Of a stretch of 64,000 bases of DNA, positions 36,406 through 49,100 are shown piece after piece (position 1 is the first letter of the stretch; each line of letters opens with the position of its first letter). Below the pieces are notes generated by a model. It made no database searches and had not been told where the DNA came from. It saw only the letters and a program-made list of their open reading frames with translations. Location: positions 124,001 to 188,000 of the forward strand of contig JARUPZ010000020.1 in assembly GCA_031213475.1 (NCBI GenBank), written 5' to 3'. The DNA is from Nereocystis luetkeana (lineage: Eukaryota; Sar; Phaeophyceae; Laminariales; Laminariaceae). Made by a program: the position numbers and the translations under genes.

Positions 36406-38790
36406 TAAAATGGTGTGATTCAATGTCTCCAAGGATATTTTACGCCCCCTTCGCGCAAGCGGGGGGGGGTCCCAGCCACCTGTACGTAGACGGTTCATAA
36501 CGCCGCACCTATTATTGTATTATTATATGATAGTATTCCGAGGTGGGTAGGGCGAGCGGCCGGAAAGCACTGTCCTTCCGCTGGTGGTATTGGTTTTGTT
36601 GGTTGGTCTTCTTCACATTGAATGGTTTTTCCCATTCATCCACATCCATCACAGCACATTCAGTGGACCTTAAGATTCTTAATCCTATCTACAGCATATA
36701 GATTCAAGCCCCGTGCTTGCAGACATGTGAGGCCAAAATCATCGCAAGCACAGTGAATTCGAGGCAACGCAAAAACGAAAAATGATACGCTAACTACCAT
36801 GCATACGGGACAGATACACAAGATCAACATCACGTACATACCCTGGTAAAGGTCCTGTGGTATCAGAAACTAGCATATAAAGAGCGGAAAACATCGTAAA
36901 GTCTCCAAAAAAAAGAAAACATTACCAGGTATATACCAGGTATATATTTATTTTTGAATACACGAATAGCATACAAGGCTACCTACAGCACCGTCGTCGC
37001 AACAACAAAACGTTAAAGAAGGCAACCAGCAAAGCAAAGGAGTAAAACAAATAGCAAGGAGAAGGGGGGATCTGCACTCAGAAACGGGAGAAGAAGGAAT
37101 AAACAAAAAAGACCCAGACCCACGCTGACAACCTCCAATCAATACCAGGTATTATGCTGAAAGTTGCATTGACTCTGCATTCGACTGTCTTAACTCTTTT
37201 CATTCCTGTAGACTAACGACCCAGAAAGAAGATTGGGGCACCTACTAGCCTGTCGTAGTAGGGCCTGGCCGCCCTTGATAATGCCCGCTTACGGAATTCG
37301 TGCCTAGCACGACGATGCAAGATGAATACCACTACTTCCACATACCCGCGGTGGCCGTGCGCAAAGCGTATAGAGCTCCACACCTCTGGTAAGAGAAGGA
37401 GTCTCAACCATAAAGAATGCCTATTAATAGCTTAACATAACTACTGCTTTGAGCAACCTCAGCAATGTTGCCGGCGAGACGTGAAGTGATCGAAAGATGG
37501 ACGAGAGAGCACCAACCTTTTATGAACCACTCGCTGGCCGGGTCCCCTCCGGTACAAAGTCATCCAACGTCAGCATGATGGTCACGCCAACGGCCCACGA
37601 ACGGGCCCTAACCCTAACATACAAAACGCCAACATGACCACGCCAACGGCTCCCTAACGGCTCCCTCGCGGCATCCTTGCTACACGGTGCGCGAAACCCA
37701 AAGAGAAACGGTATCCTTGTTGCACGGTATGATACGTGAGAGCTACAGCCACGTGAGAGCTACACACACGAGAGCTACGAGAGCTAACGCTATTTTGATA
37801 AGCTATAGTGCAACTATTTTTCCTATTTCCTCCGGTATCGTAATATAATAATACTCGTAGATATATTTTCTGTCGCATCTTATATCTGTGATACCTGGTA
37901 CGTTGTAAATACTAATAAAAAAGCGTGACGACTACCGTGACCGTAACAGTACCGCGCTACAGTGTAGCTGCTTCAGTAGCTGCTTACCCTCGGGTGACAC
38001 CGCAGAAACTACGCGGAAATACTGCAATATATTATACTGCAATACATATTGCAAAAATACTGCAATGGTGAGTTAAATGTTACCTATGATACTGTTGTAC
38101 CTAAAATACCCCACCTGCCGTAGACTACCTACCTACAGGTATTATGTATGACATCATAGGACGCTTGACCAGGGACAACACAAACAGAGGCAAAAAGCCA
38201 GGTGCACACTCAACATTACCTGATACCCGGTCTAAATTATCGGTGTCAACGGGCCACGGCTACGGTTACCGTTGTTGCGGATACGGTTTCGAGGAAACAG
38301 TCGGGCCGCGCCAAGAGGGGAAGCCTCGTACTGGCAAAATCAACTAACTGCTGTAGTAGGATTCGGGGGGACACCACCACTAAACACCCACAAGAACACG
38401 AGGACAAAGCCACAGCAATGTTACAATAAGACCACAACAAAATGAGACGGGCAGACTGGCAGTAGTGTATATCGACAACGAGACTGCTAGTAGTAGTGTC
38501 CGTTGGCTACACGACAGGTACGTAGTGTGCGTTGAAGCCACGAGATATATTCGGCGAGACATTATTCGTAGAAGCTTCTCGCGTATCATCCTCCAACAAC
38601 AAACTATGAATACTCCCATACTGCAACAGTCTACAGCACAATACTGCAATACTATAGACTACTAAAACACTGAGATAGACTGCTGCAACACTATAACGGA
38701 CTGTGCAATAATACTGCCGTGACCTCCGGCTCGCGCAACCTGCAAATACCACTTGCGTGCGTCGAACCCGCACCAACAATTATTAATAGT

Positions 38791-38881
38791 GGCATTCTCT
38801 CTCTTTCTCTCTTTCTCTCTCTCTTTCTCTTTTTCTCTCATTCTCTTTTTTTCTCTCTGTCTCTTTCTCTTTCTCTCTCAA
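38791..38881 (+). repeat. Pyrimidine tract (CTCTTT)n
   Basis: About 90 bases of C and T with the words CTCTTTCTCT and TCTTTTTCTC. A similar shorter tract follows at 39034-39065. These lie just beyond the stop codon of the minus-strand gene and would be purine-rich in its transcript. Confidence 0.85.
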
Positions 38882-39243
38882 TATGTATCTACTATGTATA
38901 TGTAAAACAAAAAAAAATGTCCCAACAAGGATACGAGTAGACACGACGCCTTTACGAGTGCGAAGCATCTACGAAACATCTGTTATCGACGCTCGAACCA
39001 GCACTAAAAAGTAGTAGTGCCGCGCTCCCTCCGTTCTCTCTCTTTCTCTAGTTCTCTTCCTCTCACACACATACATACACACTCACTTTATCTCGATACA
39101 TATACTATATATAGATATATATATATAGATATACATGTAAAGCAACAAAATTGTCCCAACAAGGATAGACACGACGGGTTTACAAGTTCGAAAAATCTAA
39201 ACGCATCTGTTAATAGAAGCATCCAGGAGCATCATCAGAAGGC

Positions 39244-39426
39244 TCACACCCTAGCAGAGCGCATGCGGGTCCCCTCCGTCTCCACGAAACTACCGTCGGC
39301 GGCCATACGTGTGATCTTTGTTTTTTCGTCGAATTGGCTGAGCTCGAAGACGCGTGTTTCTGAGGCAGTGGCGCTCGGGGGGCGGTTGGCGGGGATGGTG
39401 TAGCCGTCCGCCTGTACGAAAGCAGT

Positions 39427-39462
<36 letters not shown>

Positions 39463-41241
39463 GATAGCAACGGCGGCATTAAAGAGCAGAAGCAGAGACA
39501 TTAAATAGCAGATACAGACCGGGGTGCACAATCAAGAAGAAGAGCAATAACAGCATTATTAGGAGGGGCAATAACAACAGCATTTATTTAATATTATTAG
39601 GCAATGACAACAACGAACAACGTCAACATAATAAACGAAAACACGAAGAACATGAACATGGTGATGATGATGATGATGACCACAACGGAGATCAAAAAAC
39701 GAAAACAAGTAAGTGAGTGACGACGGCACAAAATATATACCCTGTATGTAGCACAAACACCAAGAACAACAACAGATAGATACTATTAATATTTTCTGGT
39801 ACGAGACCCTACAACCACAACAACAACAAGAACTATTACGGGGGACCATAGCTAACAGGACCTATGGTACACATAAAAACCTATATGTTTATCCATTTTT
39901 ACTAACAATATTTGGTCCTGTTAACTATGGCCCCCCGTAATACGACAACTACAACAACAACAACAACAACAACAACAACAGCAGTACTGGTACGAGTGCA
40001 CAACAACTGAATGATGGCACAAACACATACAGAGTTACGTTTGTTTTAGTAGTGTGTATTATTCGATCGTATTTATTTATCTCTGCGAACGCGCGCCGTT
40101 TGGAATAAAACTGAAAAAGGTGTTTGCACCATGTTGTGTGTATCGTATGATTCTACGATTCGTACTATTAATATTAATAATATCAGACATGTATAGTACG
40201 TACAGCAGTAAGTATAAATACAAGCCTCTTGACTCACCATGTCACACCGTACGATGTAACCGATGTCCTCCAGAGCTGCGCAAGTCAGCTTCGACAAAGG
40301 CATCTCCCCCTGAAAAAAATCATGACGTCACAAGGCGATAACAACGATAGCAACCGAAACATTAAGAACAATGCCAGTGCGATAAAGGCGCGCGATAACA
40401 GGTGTGTATGTGTCCTAAACGAGTATACCACACGCAAGCATAATGCCATGACCATACACCACAAGCAAGCAAGGGCGATGTAACAGCCATGCACGCATAT
40501 TGACTGACACGACTTTTCACATCGCGTGTTGTCTTGCAAACAATATATTTTCAGACGGAAAAAAGCTGCAGTCATCTAACGAATGGAGCTCCACTCTCAA
40601 AAATGTGCTCATGCAAAAGCATGACCGTACAGTATCGTTATGTATGTGTTGTATTGCTACCGCTGTACACCGCGGGGGCGCCCGGGCCAGTTTATTTTCG
40701 ACAGGTGACAGGTCATAGGTCACAGGTCACATGTCACATGTCACATGTCACAGGTCACAGGTCACAGGTTACAGGTGACAGGTGACAGGTGACAGGTCAC
40801 AGGTCACAGGTCACAGGTCACAGATCACAGATCACAGGTGACAGGTGACAGGTGACAGGTGATAGGCGACAGGTGATAAGCGACAGGTGACGTCAGAAAG
40901 GCCAGGAGTGGAAACAAACCGGAGCGCTGCGATCACACAGGGCGACCTAAAAAAAAAACTTTTTTTTCCAGTAGTTTTGGATCACTTGGTTTTAGAGACA
41001 TCTCACTGTCCCCCACACACACCTCATGTCTGGTGGGAGGGGGAGTCACTAATTTAAAACCAAGTAATCCAAAATTGGGGGGGGTGTCTTGACCGTCCTG
41101 TGTACTCGCAGCGCTCCGGTTTGTTGTTGAATGAGATATTTTACGTGAGGTGTCGAAAAAGGACTGCTGTTGTTCCTGGCTGCGTACATACCAATAAAAT
41201 TTGTTCGTTCAGAAGCGTCACTCATCTTCATTCGATCAACC

Positions 41242-41274
<33 letters not shown>

Positions 41275-41575
41275 AACAATTACCACATTGAGCAGTCGTG
41301 AGCCTGTACCTGCTGCCCTATCAACAGACTCTGTGCGGGGCTTGGCAGGAGAAAAGCGATAAAAAAATGACGCTCTAGGCGTAGTTAACCCTTTTAGAAC
41401 CGCAGTCCCACTATGGGGACAAACCAGTCAAATTTCAAGTAGTTTGTCCCCAAAACGGGACTGCGGTTCTAAGGGGGTTAATGGATGCACCTCGGTGTAG
41501 AGAAAACCATTACCGACCCGCCCGGGGGGGGGGGGGGGGACAACAACAATAACAACAACAACAACAACAACAACC

Positions 41576-41662
<87 letters not shown>

Positions 41663-41960
41663 CTACGTAGGTTTTTTGGATGGAAGGCGGCGACGAATGA
41701 AGTTGAGGGGGCTTGAGAAACGCGATTAACACGTACATATTTGTTTTTTTGCTTCGCTTCATCTTCTTTTTTTAGGTGTTTGTCTGCTATTTATTAATAG
41801 TCTCCTTTTGGCTTCCTTCCCTGGTGTCCGCAGTGAGCGGTGGAGTGCGTATGCTTTTTTTGTTTTTACCTCTGTTTTGCTTGAGGTATTTCTTCCACTC
41901 CAGAGTTATTGGAGCCTGTCCTGCGACCACGGACTGCATTGTATTGTGAGTTAATGTGAG

Positions 41961-42015
<55 letters not shown>

Positions 42016-43071
42016 TACGGCACGTTTCTATTTCAATCAAAAACAGATTGTTTACAGTAGAATTATTATTGTGTTTGCTATTGTACAGCAGTGTGAAAAC
42101 ATCGATCACTCTGAAACATTCCCAGAACATTACCAGAACATTCCCAGATCATTCCCAGAACATTACCAGAACATTACCAGACAATAAGGAAAAAAAGAGG
42201 GGAACCAACACGTTACGCGACTCCTACACATGTATGGGAAGGGTTTGCTATGCGGAATAATGCATTGTTTTCAGAGCTTGGGGAGCACGATAACGATGAA
42301 TCACTATTATCCCTGCCTGTAACGTTGTAATAGTTCTTTGTCGGACTCACCGCGTTTACGAAGCCCGTCATGAGCTCATTGGCGAACATGTCTTCCGAGA
42401 AGTGGCCACATTTAGTAGCTGGCAGGCGGCAGGGGGGAGCGGGGGGGGAAAGAAGGTCAAGAAGCCATTAGAAACATTGCAACCATTGCAACCATTGGAA
42501 CCATTAGAACTGTTGGAAGTATTGCAACCATTGCAACCATTGCAACCAATGCAAAACGAGGAATTATACCATTGAAGCCATTGGAACCATTGGAACCATT
42601 GGAACCATTGGAACCATTGGAACCATTGGAGCCATTGGAACCACAGAAAAATCAAAACCATCGTAAGCATTACAACCATTGTAACATTGCAACCATTGGA
42701 ATAATTGGAATCGTTATAACCATTGCGACCATTGCAACCACAACGACCATTGCAACCACAACGACCATTGCAACCATTGGGACTATTGGAACCATTAGAA
42801 CCATCGTAACCAATACAACCATTGGAGCCATTGGAACCATTGCAACCATTGTAACCGTTGCAACCGTTGGAAGCATTGCAGCCATTGCAACTCGGACACC
42901 AAGTTATGCATATTAATAGTATATTCTACCATCCCCCAGTGACACACACCTTTCGATTGCGTATAATGTTCTCCTCTGAACCCAAGGTATAATATCGGTA
43001 TCACATATAAACGACGATAAATACTGTCAGTCCGGCGAATAACTATAATAGCGTTGGTGACTTATCAAGTC

Positions 43072-43142
<71 letters not shown>

Positions 43143-46100
43143 ATACCGGTGCCGACTCATAGTTGTACCTATGCAAACACTAACACTCCTAAAACCAATA
43201 ATAAAAAGCACTCCGCCATTCATGCCACTACTATTACTATTGCAAGCAGGCATGTTTTGTTTCTGGCAGGTCTCGGCGAGGCTTAACTTGACCCCTCTAT
43301 TAACAAATTGGCACTCACGTTTACAAGACTAAAGAGTCAAAACTCCTCCATGAATAGCCTCTATGATACCGTAGGACTCTTGTGATCCTCTTGGGTGGGC
43401 ATATAATATTAGTTGGAGGTAGAGTCGAATTTCGGCTTGTCCACGGTGCACTCTTAATACTACCTAGGACTCTATAGACGACTGCGGGCTGAGGCTTACC
43501 GTCGCTACCCTGGAGCTCCACGATATCCGCGATATCGACTCGTTCTCCCACCATGTCGCTGTAAGTTTCGCGGGCCGAGTCACACGTCCATTCAGGGGAT
43601 CCAGTTGTTCTGCACGATGTGCACTCGTCCCACAGGGTGCTGCAAACAGTCCGAACAAGAAACGAGTCCAGATAGATAGCAAGATTGGGGTTGAAATAGA
43701 TGTTGAGATCGAAGGCCAGGAGGAGAGGCGATGCTGCAGAAAGTCGTTACAGCAATTAATTCGTTACATACACAGGAAGACGTTAACGTACAGACAGACG
43801 TTATTACAAAAAGCCATTTCGCAGAAAGTTACGTGCAAACAGTCGTCACGAAAGGTCGTTGTAAAACGTCGTTGCAGAAAGTTGGCACAGAAAGTCGTTT
43901 CTTACAACAGAAACTCGTCACAGGAAGTGGTTGCGTTACCCTATCACGTACCCGACGCCGATGACGTGCCCCATCTCGTGCAGAACGACACCCTTGAAAG
44001 ATCCGTCTTCCTCCATCCCCGGCATGTCGGCTGTGTCGAACGTCATCGCGCCGGAATAGCTGATGCTGGGATAATCCTGCCAGATTCCGGTGGGACCAGC
44101 AAACGCCAGAGTGCCTCCGACGCCGTCATCCGCCTTAAAAACGGCCGAGATGACGAGCACGCCTGCTTCTTGATTCGGAGCTCCGCCGCCAGGCGCGTAA
44201 GGGATGATGGTTTCCCACCTGAACAAGGACGATACAGAGGGTAATGAGATATGAAGAGCATGCGTCGACTATTAATAGGAAAAGTACGGGAATATTCCTA
44301 AGAAGCACAACTCTGTGGGTGAAAATAAAGGAGGGGTGGAGGTCAGGGGGGATGGTGGTGATGGCGGACCTTGGCGTGGGATGGGTGTTGGCCCACCTGA
44401 ACACGGATGGTTGGTAGATATATTTGAACATGTACGAGGGCAGAGCGCAGAATAGCACTACCGTAGTTAAAATCGAGTTGATGATTGTGGTGATGGTGGT
44501 GGTGATATTGTTACCTAGGGTTACTATGGTCACCACAATCCAGTCCGCGGCCACAAAGTAGGTAGGCTCCAATAATAGGCTCTGGCGAAGAAGAGTACCT
44601 CAGGAAAGACTAAAACAGTGTCACCTGCCTCTCTTGTCTGATGGTTATCTCAATTCCCGTGAATACGTACTCGCGCATGATAGCTCTCCCACGCCTCCCA
44701 TGCCTCTCTCTCTGATCCATAACGCTGTGGTATAATATATTTATAAGTATATATATTACACATTTTATCACCAGCGGCGGCACCACACTTTAATAGTAAT
44801 AGTCCTCTATTAATAGTCCTCTATTAATAGTGTTCTATAAAAAGTGTACGTATATAGCTGTGCGATACTTGGGGACTCACCTCCTTGCTGCCTCTTCGAA
44901 GACGGCCTGGTGCTCCGTGGCCATGCCCTCGGGGTATTCCATGACGATCTTCCACTTCGGTAGACCTGCAGCAATACCCATACCCATATCGAAGCAATAG
45001 CAATCCATTCCATTACAGTTTTGCAGTAATTACTGTTTTTTAAAATGGCGGACAGAGGCGAAAAAAAAATGCAGGCAACAACAGACAGGGGCTGCTACAG
45101 CACAGACGCTATTACACTCGTAGGGAGGGGGAAAGACCCAAATATCAGCGGGAAACATACCAGGTATCATTTTGGCATCAGATCATGTGCAGCATAAAAC
45201 GTATCAACAGCAGAAACGTAAGAACACGATGTGAGAACGTCAGCTTCTGATAAAAAAAGCCTGCATTCTGGTCGAGGCTATCAATATCAATAGTCCATAA
45301 CTGAGAAAAGGTTATTCCTCTCATTTTAGCATCGCTTCGTAGTACTCGTACATGTTGATTTTTAGCGTAACCGCTTGTTTCCCTCGAAAATGCCTAACTT
45401 TCTTGTGGAGCTGCTTTACGTTGACTAGTTTCTATGTTACTTGCGTTATTTGTGTTGTTTTTTTATGTTTTCGTGTGTTCTCCGTGTTTTTTGCGCGCCA
45501 TGTGCTTTTATGTTATCTACTTTGTGGATGTTATTTACCCTTTGCCTGGACTCATTTTCAAGTACTACGGGGGACCATAGTTAATAGGACCAAATATTGT
45601 TAGTAAAAATAGTTTAATATATAGGTTTTAATGTATACCATAGGTCCTATTAACTATGGTCCCCCGTAATAGGACCAAATATTGTTAGTAAAAATGGTTT
45701 ATATACATACCGGTAGGGTTTTTATGTATACTATAGGTCCTACCAGGTATTAACTATGGTCCCCCGTAATAGTCTGTTTTTCATGCCGATACTGACTGTA
45801 AGGGGGGGGCCAACCGACAAGACTGTCAAGCAGTCCGTCCGCAACACCATGCGTGCAAACGTAAGCAGCTCTACTACCAATAATATTCTTAATCGAAGTC
45901 GTTCCAGGTAATTACACGAATGGGGTTGCTTTTGGTTTTGTCACCTTCCGTGCTGGTCTTGCACTTCATCCCCGCATACCCATTCGGGCAGGTGCACATG
46001 TACCCCCCCTCAGAATCCAACGAGCAGGTCCCGCCGTTCTCGCACGGGTTGTTGGCGCACAGACCCTCCCCAGGAGTCTCCGGCTCAGGAGTCGGCTCAG

Positions 46101-49100
46101 GAGTCGGCGCGGCAGACGGCGCGGTAGACGGCTCGGCAGACGGCTCTGCAGACGGCGCGGCAGACGGCGCGGCAGACGGCGAGTACGCCACTTCCTCCGA
46201 GTCCTCAGGGGCGGCAGATGGGCCAGCAGACGGCGAGTACGTCTCTTCCTCCGAGTCCTCGGGGGCGCCAGTTGGGGTGGGTGTGGGGTCTTTGGGGTCA
46301 TCGGAGTCGGGGGGGGTGGTGGGGAACCCCATCTCGCAGGCCTCCTCGGATTCTGACAAGGGTCCGACCTCTTTCTCGACCTCGCCGTTGTAGTCGCCGC
46401 TACTCAGGCAGGACGAAGCACATAATATCCGTCAAGGTGTCCGTCAAGTTGTCCGTCAAGAAGAACGCGGAAAAAGGGGTCAGAAAATAGGAGGGTAAAA
46501 GAAGAGGGTCAGAAAGTAGGAGGGTCAAAGAAGGAAGTAAACCCTAAGGGGGTCAGCATGAAAAGGGCCACAACCACAAGGGGGTCAGCAAAAATCAAAA
46601 AGAGGGTCGGGAAGACAGCCGATAGTTAGTTAAAACCAAGGAAAGAGAAAAAGCAAGAAGAGGGAGAGGAGGAGGGTCACAGAAGGAAGGGGGCTAAAGA
46701 AGGAAAGGGGTCAGCGAGAAAGGGGTCAGCATGAAGGGGGTCAGCATGAAGGGGGTCAGCAAAAATCAAACAAAGGGCCAGGAAGAGGGCCGACGATTGG
46801 TTCAAACCAAAGAAGGAGAAAAAGCAGGAGCGGGGTCAAGAAGGGTCTGAGCAGTTGTATATTGTCAATTATGTATGTTGTATGAAGGGCAGAATCACTC
46901 ACGGAGGATTGTAGTTGCACACGAGGATGTTGAAGTGTTGCCCATTTTTGTCGCAGGTAGAGACCGCGCAACCAACTTCCGTGGTGCTCTTCCACAAGAC
47001 CTGAGTCGCCTGCCGCCCCCAGGTGTCGATAGCTCCGTCGTTGATTTCCCTCGCGTCTGATGAAAGTCAAAGCAGTGCCGCGAGAACGAAAAATATGAAT
47101 GTCAGTGCCTGGTATTCTGTTTTTGCTGTTACCCGATTTTGATGGTGTGCAGCACAAGGTTGTGATGACCAAATGACTTGGGTTATGTTGAAGGTTAGAG
47201 AACAGCAGCAACCGTTGTGAAGAAGGATCGCCGGCTGTGCTCTTACCAATACAACAGACTCCATAGTTTCCACACGGAACAGATAGATGTGACATACACA
47301 AGTTTACCTTGTCCGCCGGAGGGGAATATTTATAGAATGGTACCGACGTTTTTGGGGGCAAAAGACTTCCTTGACACCACACCTTTCAATGGGGCAGATA
47401 AATAGATCAGACGGGTCATCTACTGTGGATCATCTAGAACCTGAACTGACGTTCTCGAGGCGCTTCGCAGATCCTGACATAGCACAAAAAAGATCCAACC
47501 CACGAAAACTTTCCTGCTGTCCTATAGTCCTGCATCGCGCAGATTATACGGCTCCCACCCCTCAGCGTGAGCTGCTTTATCCAGATGATGAGGGAATCAG
47601 TCTGCCTTTAAAGCTCTAGGTCATCAAGGGGGAATCGACTGTGTGTCCGGGATGTAAAACACTTGAAATTAGTTTGAAATTCTTTGTTTGGCGATTCTCA
47701 ACACTCACAGATGGACTCCATGGCATACTTAGGCGTGAGGCAATCGTGAGTCATGTCGCCGCTGGAGCACATGACCAGGTTCTCCCCGAAGCCGCTGCCT
47801 GAGCTGTAGACGAGTTTTCCGCACGCGCCGTCCGCAGCGAGGTCTTCAGCATGCATCTGAAGCAAAAAAAAAAAAAAAAAAAAGGAATCGGATTCGTTTA
47901 GGGTGGTTTTTACGCGTATCAGATGTTGGTCAGTTCGAGTTTAACGGGGTTTTTTCGTTCGCGTTCGTTTTTACCGATAAACCGACGAATCAGCCGCGTG
48001 CCCTTCTCGGCATCTTTAAAAAAGAAAAAATGTCCGGCAGAGGAAACGTGTATTAATACAAAGCACAGAGACTGTTTTCAACACGTACGTGGAACGGAAA
48101 AATTACATACGATGTTAATCTGGAGTGATATCATGCGTATTTCTACTTAGTGACAAATGCAAGGGCCAACGAAGTTGTATAGCTGGTGTGGATTATCGTG
48201 ACAAATTTAAGGGCGAAGTGTATACTGTATAGACTATGGCACAAAGAAAATACAGCAGTTGATAGACTATTATCAGTACGTAGATACGATTCTTTCGAGA
48301 AAATGTGTAGAGTAATGCTAAGTTCGGGTTGAAGTGAGGTTTGGGTTCGGAGGTTAGGGTTAGGGTTAGGGTTAGGAGGTGAGGAGTGCGAATTTAATCT
48401 AGTGATAACTTAGTCTGGACTGAAAATGGAGGGAAAATGCTGTCCGGTCCGGTCCGGCCTTGAACCGACTGCGGTGCGTGCGCCGCTTAAGCTCGCCACA
48501 AAGCGTTAGACGAAAAAAAACAGACTGCAAAACATATGTTGGGTTTTGCATTTTCGAGTCCGCTGATACTGTTGATGCCTTCAAGATCGTAACATCCAAT
48601 TACCTCTTCGTATCTCTGTAGCTCGCCATGGTATGCAATGCTACTGTATGATGTTATATTTATCCATAAAATGCCACAGCTGCGTGACGTTATCTCACCA
48701 CAGCGTGCTTTTCGACCTTGGTGCTGTAGGTCAGGGGGCTCGCATCGTGCTGACACCTGTACCAAGCGAAGCAGAACACCATTAGAGGCAGGAGGGGGGG
48801 GAGGGAACGATTCGAAGGGGGCAGAGGGCACAGGGCAGAGGGCAGAGGGCAGAGGGCGTGTCAGACGGTGAGGATTGCAGTATTATAGCTGGTACCGGAT
48901 AACAACGAAGATAAGAGGATCATAAGATAAGATAAGATAAGAATATACGAACATAATAATATCCTAAGACATCACCCCCTGGGATGGATGAATTGGCGAA
49001 GAGGCTTTTGCCAAAGCCTTATTAATAGTGGCACACACAAACAAAAAGAAAGAAAGTGCCTTTGGGACGTTAGCCAGCTGACTGATTTTTTGTAGTTTGC

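Larger units (their letters stand above)
33298..39243. other. Gene-free stretch downstream of the 16-exon gene
   Basis: No coding region recognised. It contains the MITE-1 copy at 34832, a pair of related blocks sharing GGTGGCCGGAACCCCC at 35446 and 35665, the tandem duplication at 36302-36405, a pyrimidine tract at 38791-38881, and several TACCWGGTA words. TAACCC words (two units) are at 37607-37620. Confidence 0.45.
39244..44965 (-). other. Exons 11-16: leishmanolysin-like (M8-type) metalloprotease domain
   Basis: Exon 11 reads [20 protein letters not shown] and FEEAARR, joined to WETII in exon 12, then [10 protein letters not shown] and [12 protein letters not shown]. Next comes [13 protein letters not shown], continued by TLW in exon 13. 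Zinc ligands are His642 and His646, with Glu643 as general base. Exon 14 has [17 protein letters not shown]: His703 as third ligand and Met714 in the Met-turn. The His-to-Met distance is 11 residues, as in leishmanolysin. Exon 15 reads [17 protein letters not shown] and exon 16 [14 protein letters not shown] plus a tail ending at TGA. All catalytic residues are present, so activity is expected. The segment between the active-site helix and His703 is short for the family. Confidence 0.9.

Noticed and set aside
44810-45013. Minus-strand frame starting [16 protein letters not shown] as a possible signal peptide for a separate protease gene
   Set aside because: It is in a different frame from the protease exon (44965-44881), which has the conserved residues; joining would need a frameshift.
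45920-46393. A 157-codon plus-strand frame with Asp-Gly-Ala repeats
   Set aside because: Antisense of the exon carrying the EGF domain and Pro/Ser linker; the minus strand has the Cys pattern and fitting splice sites.
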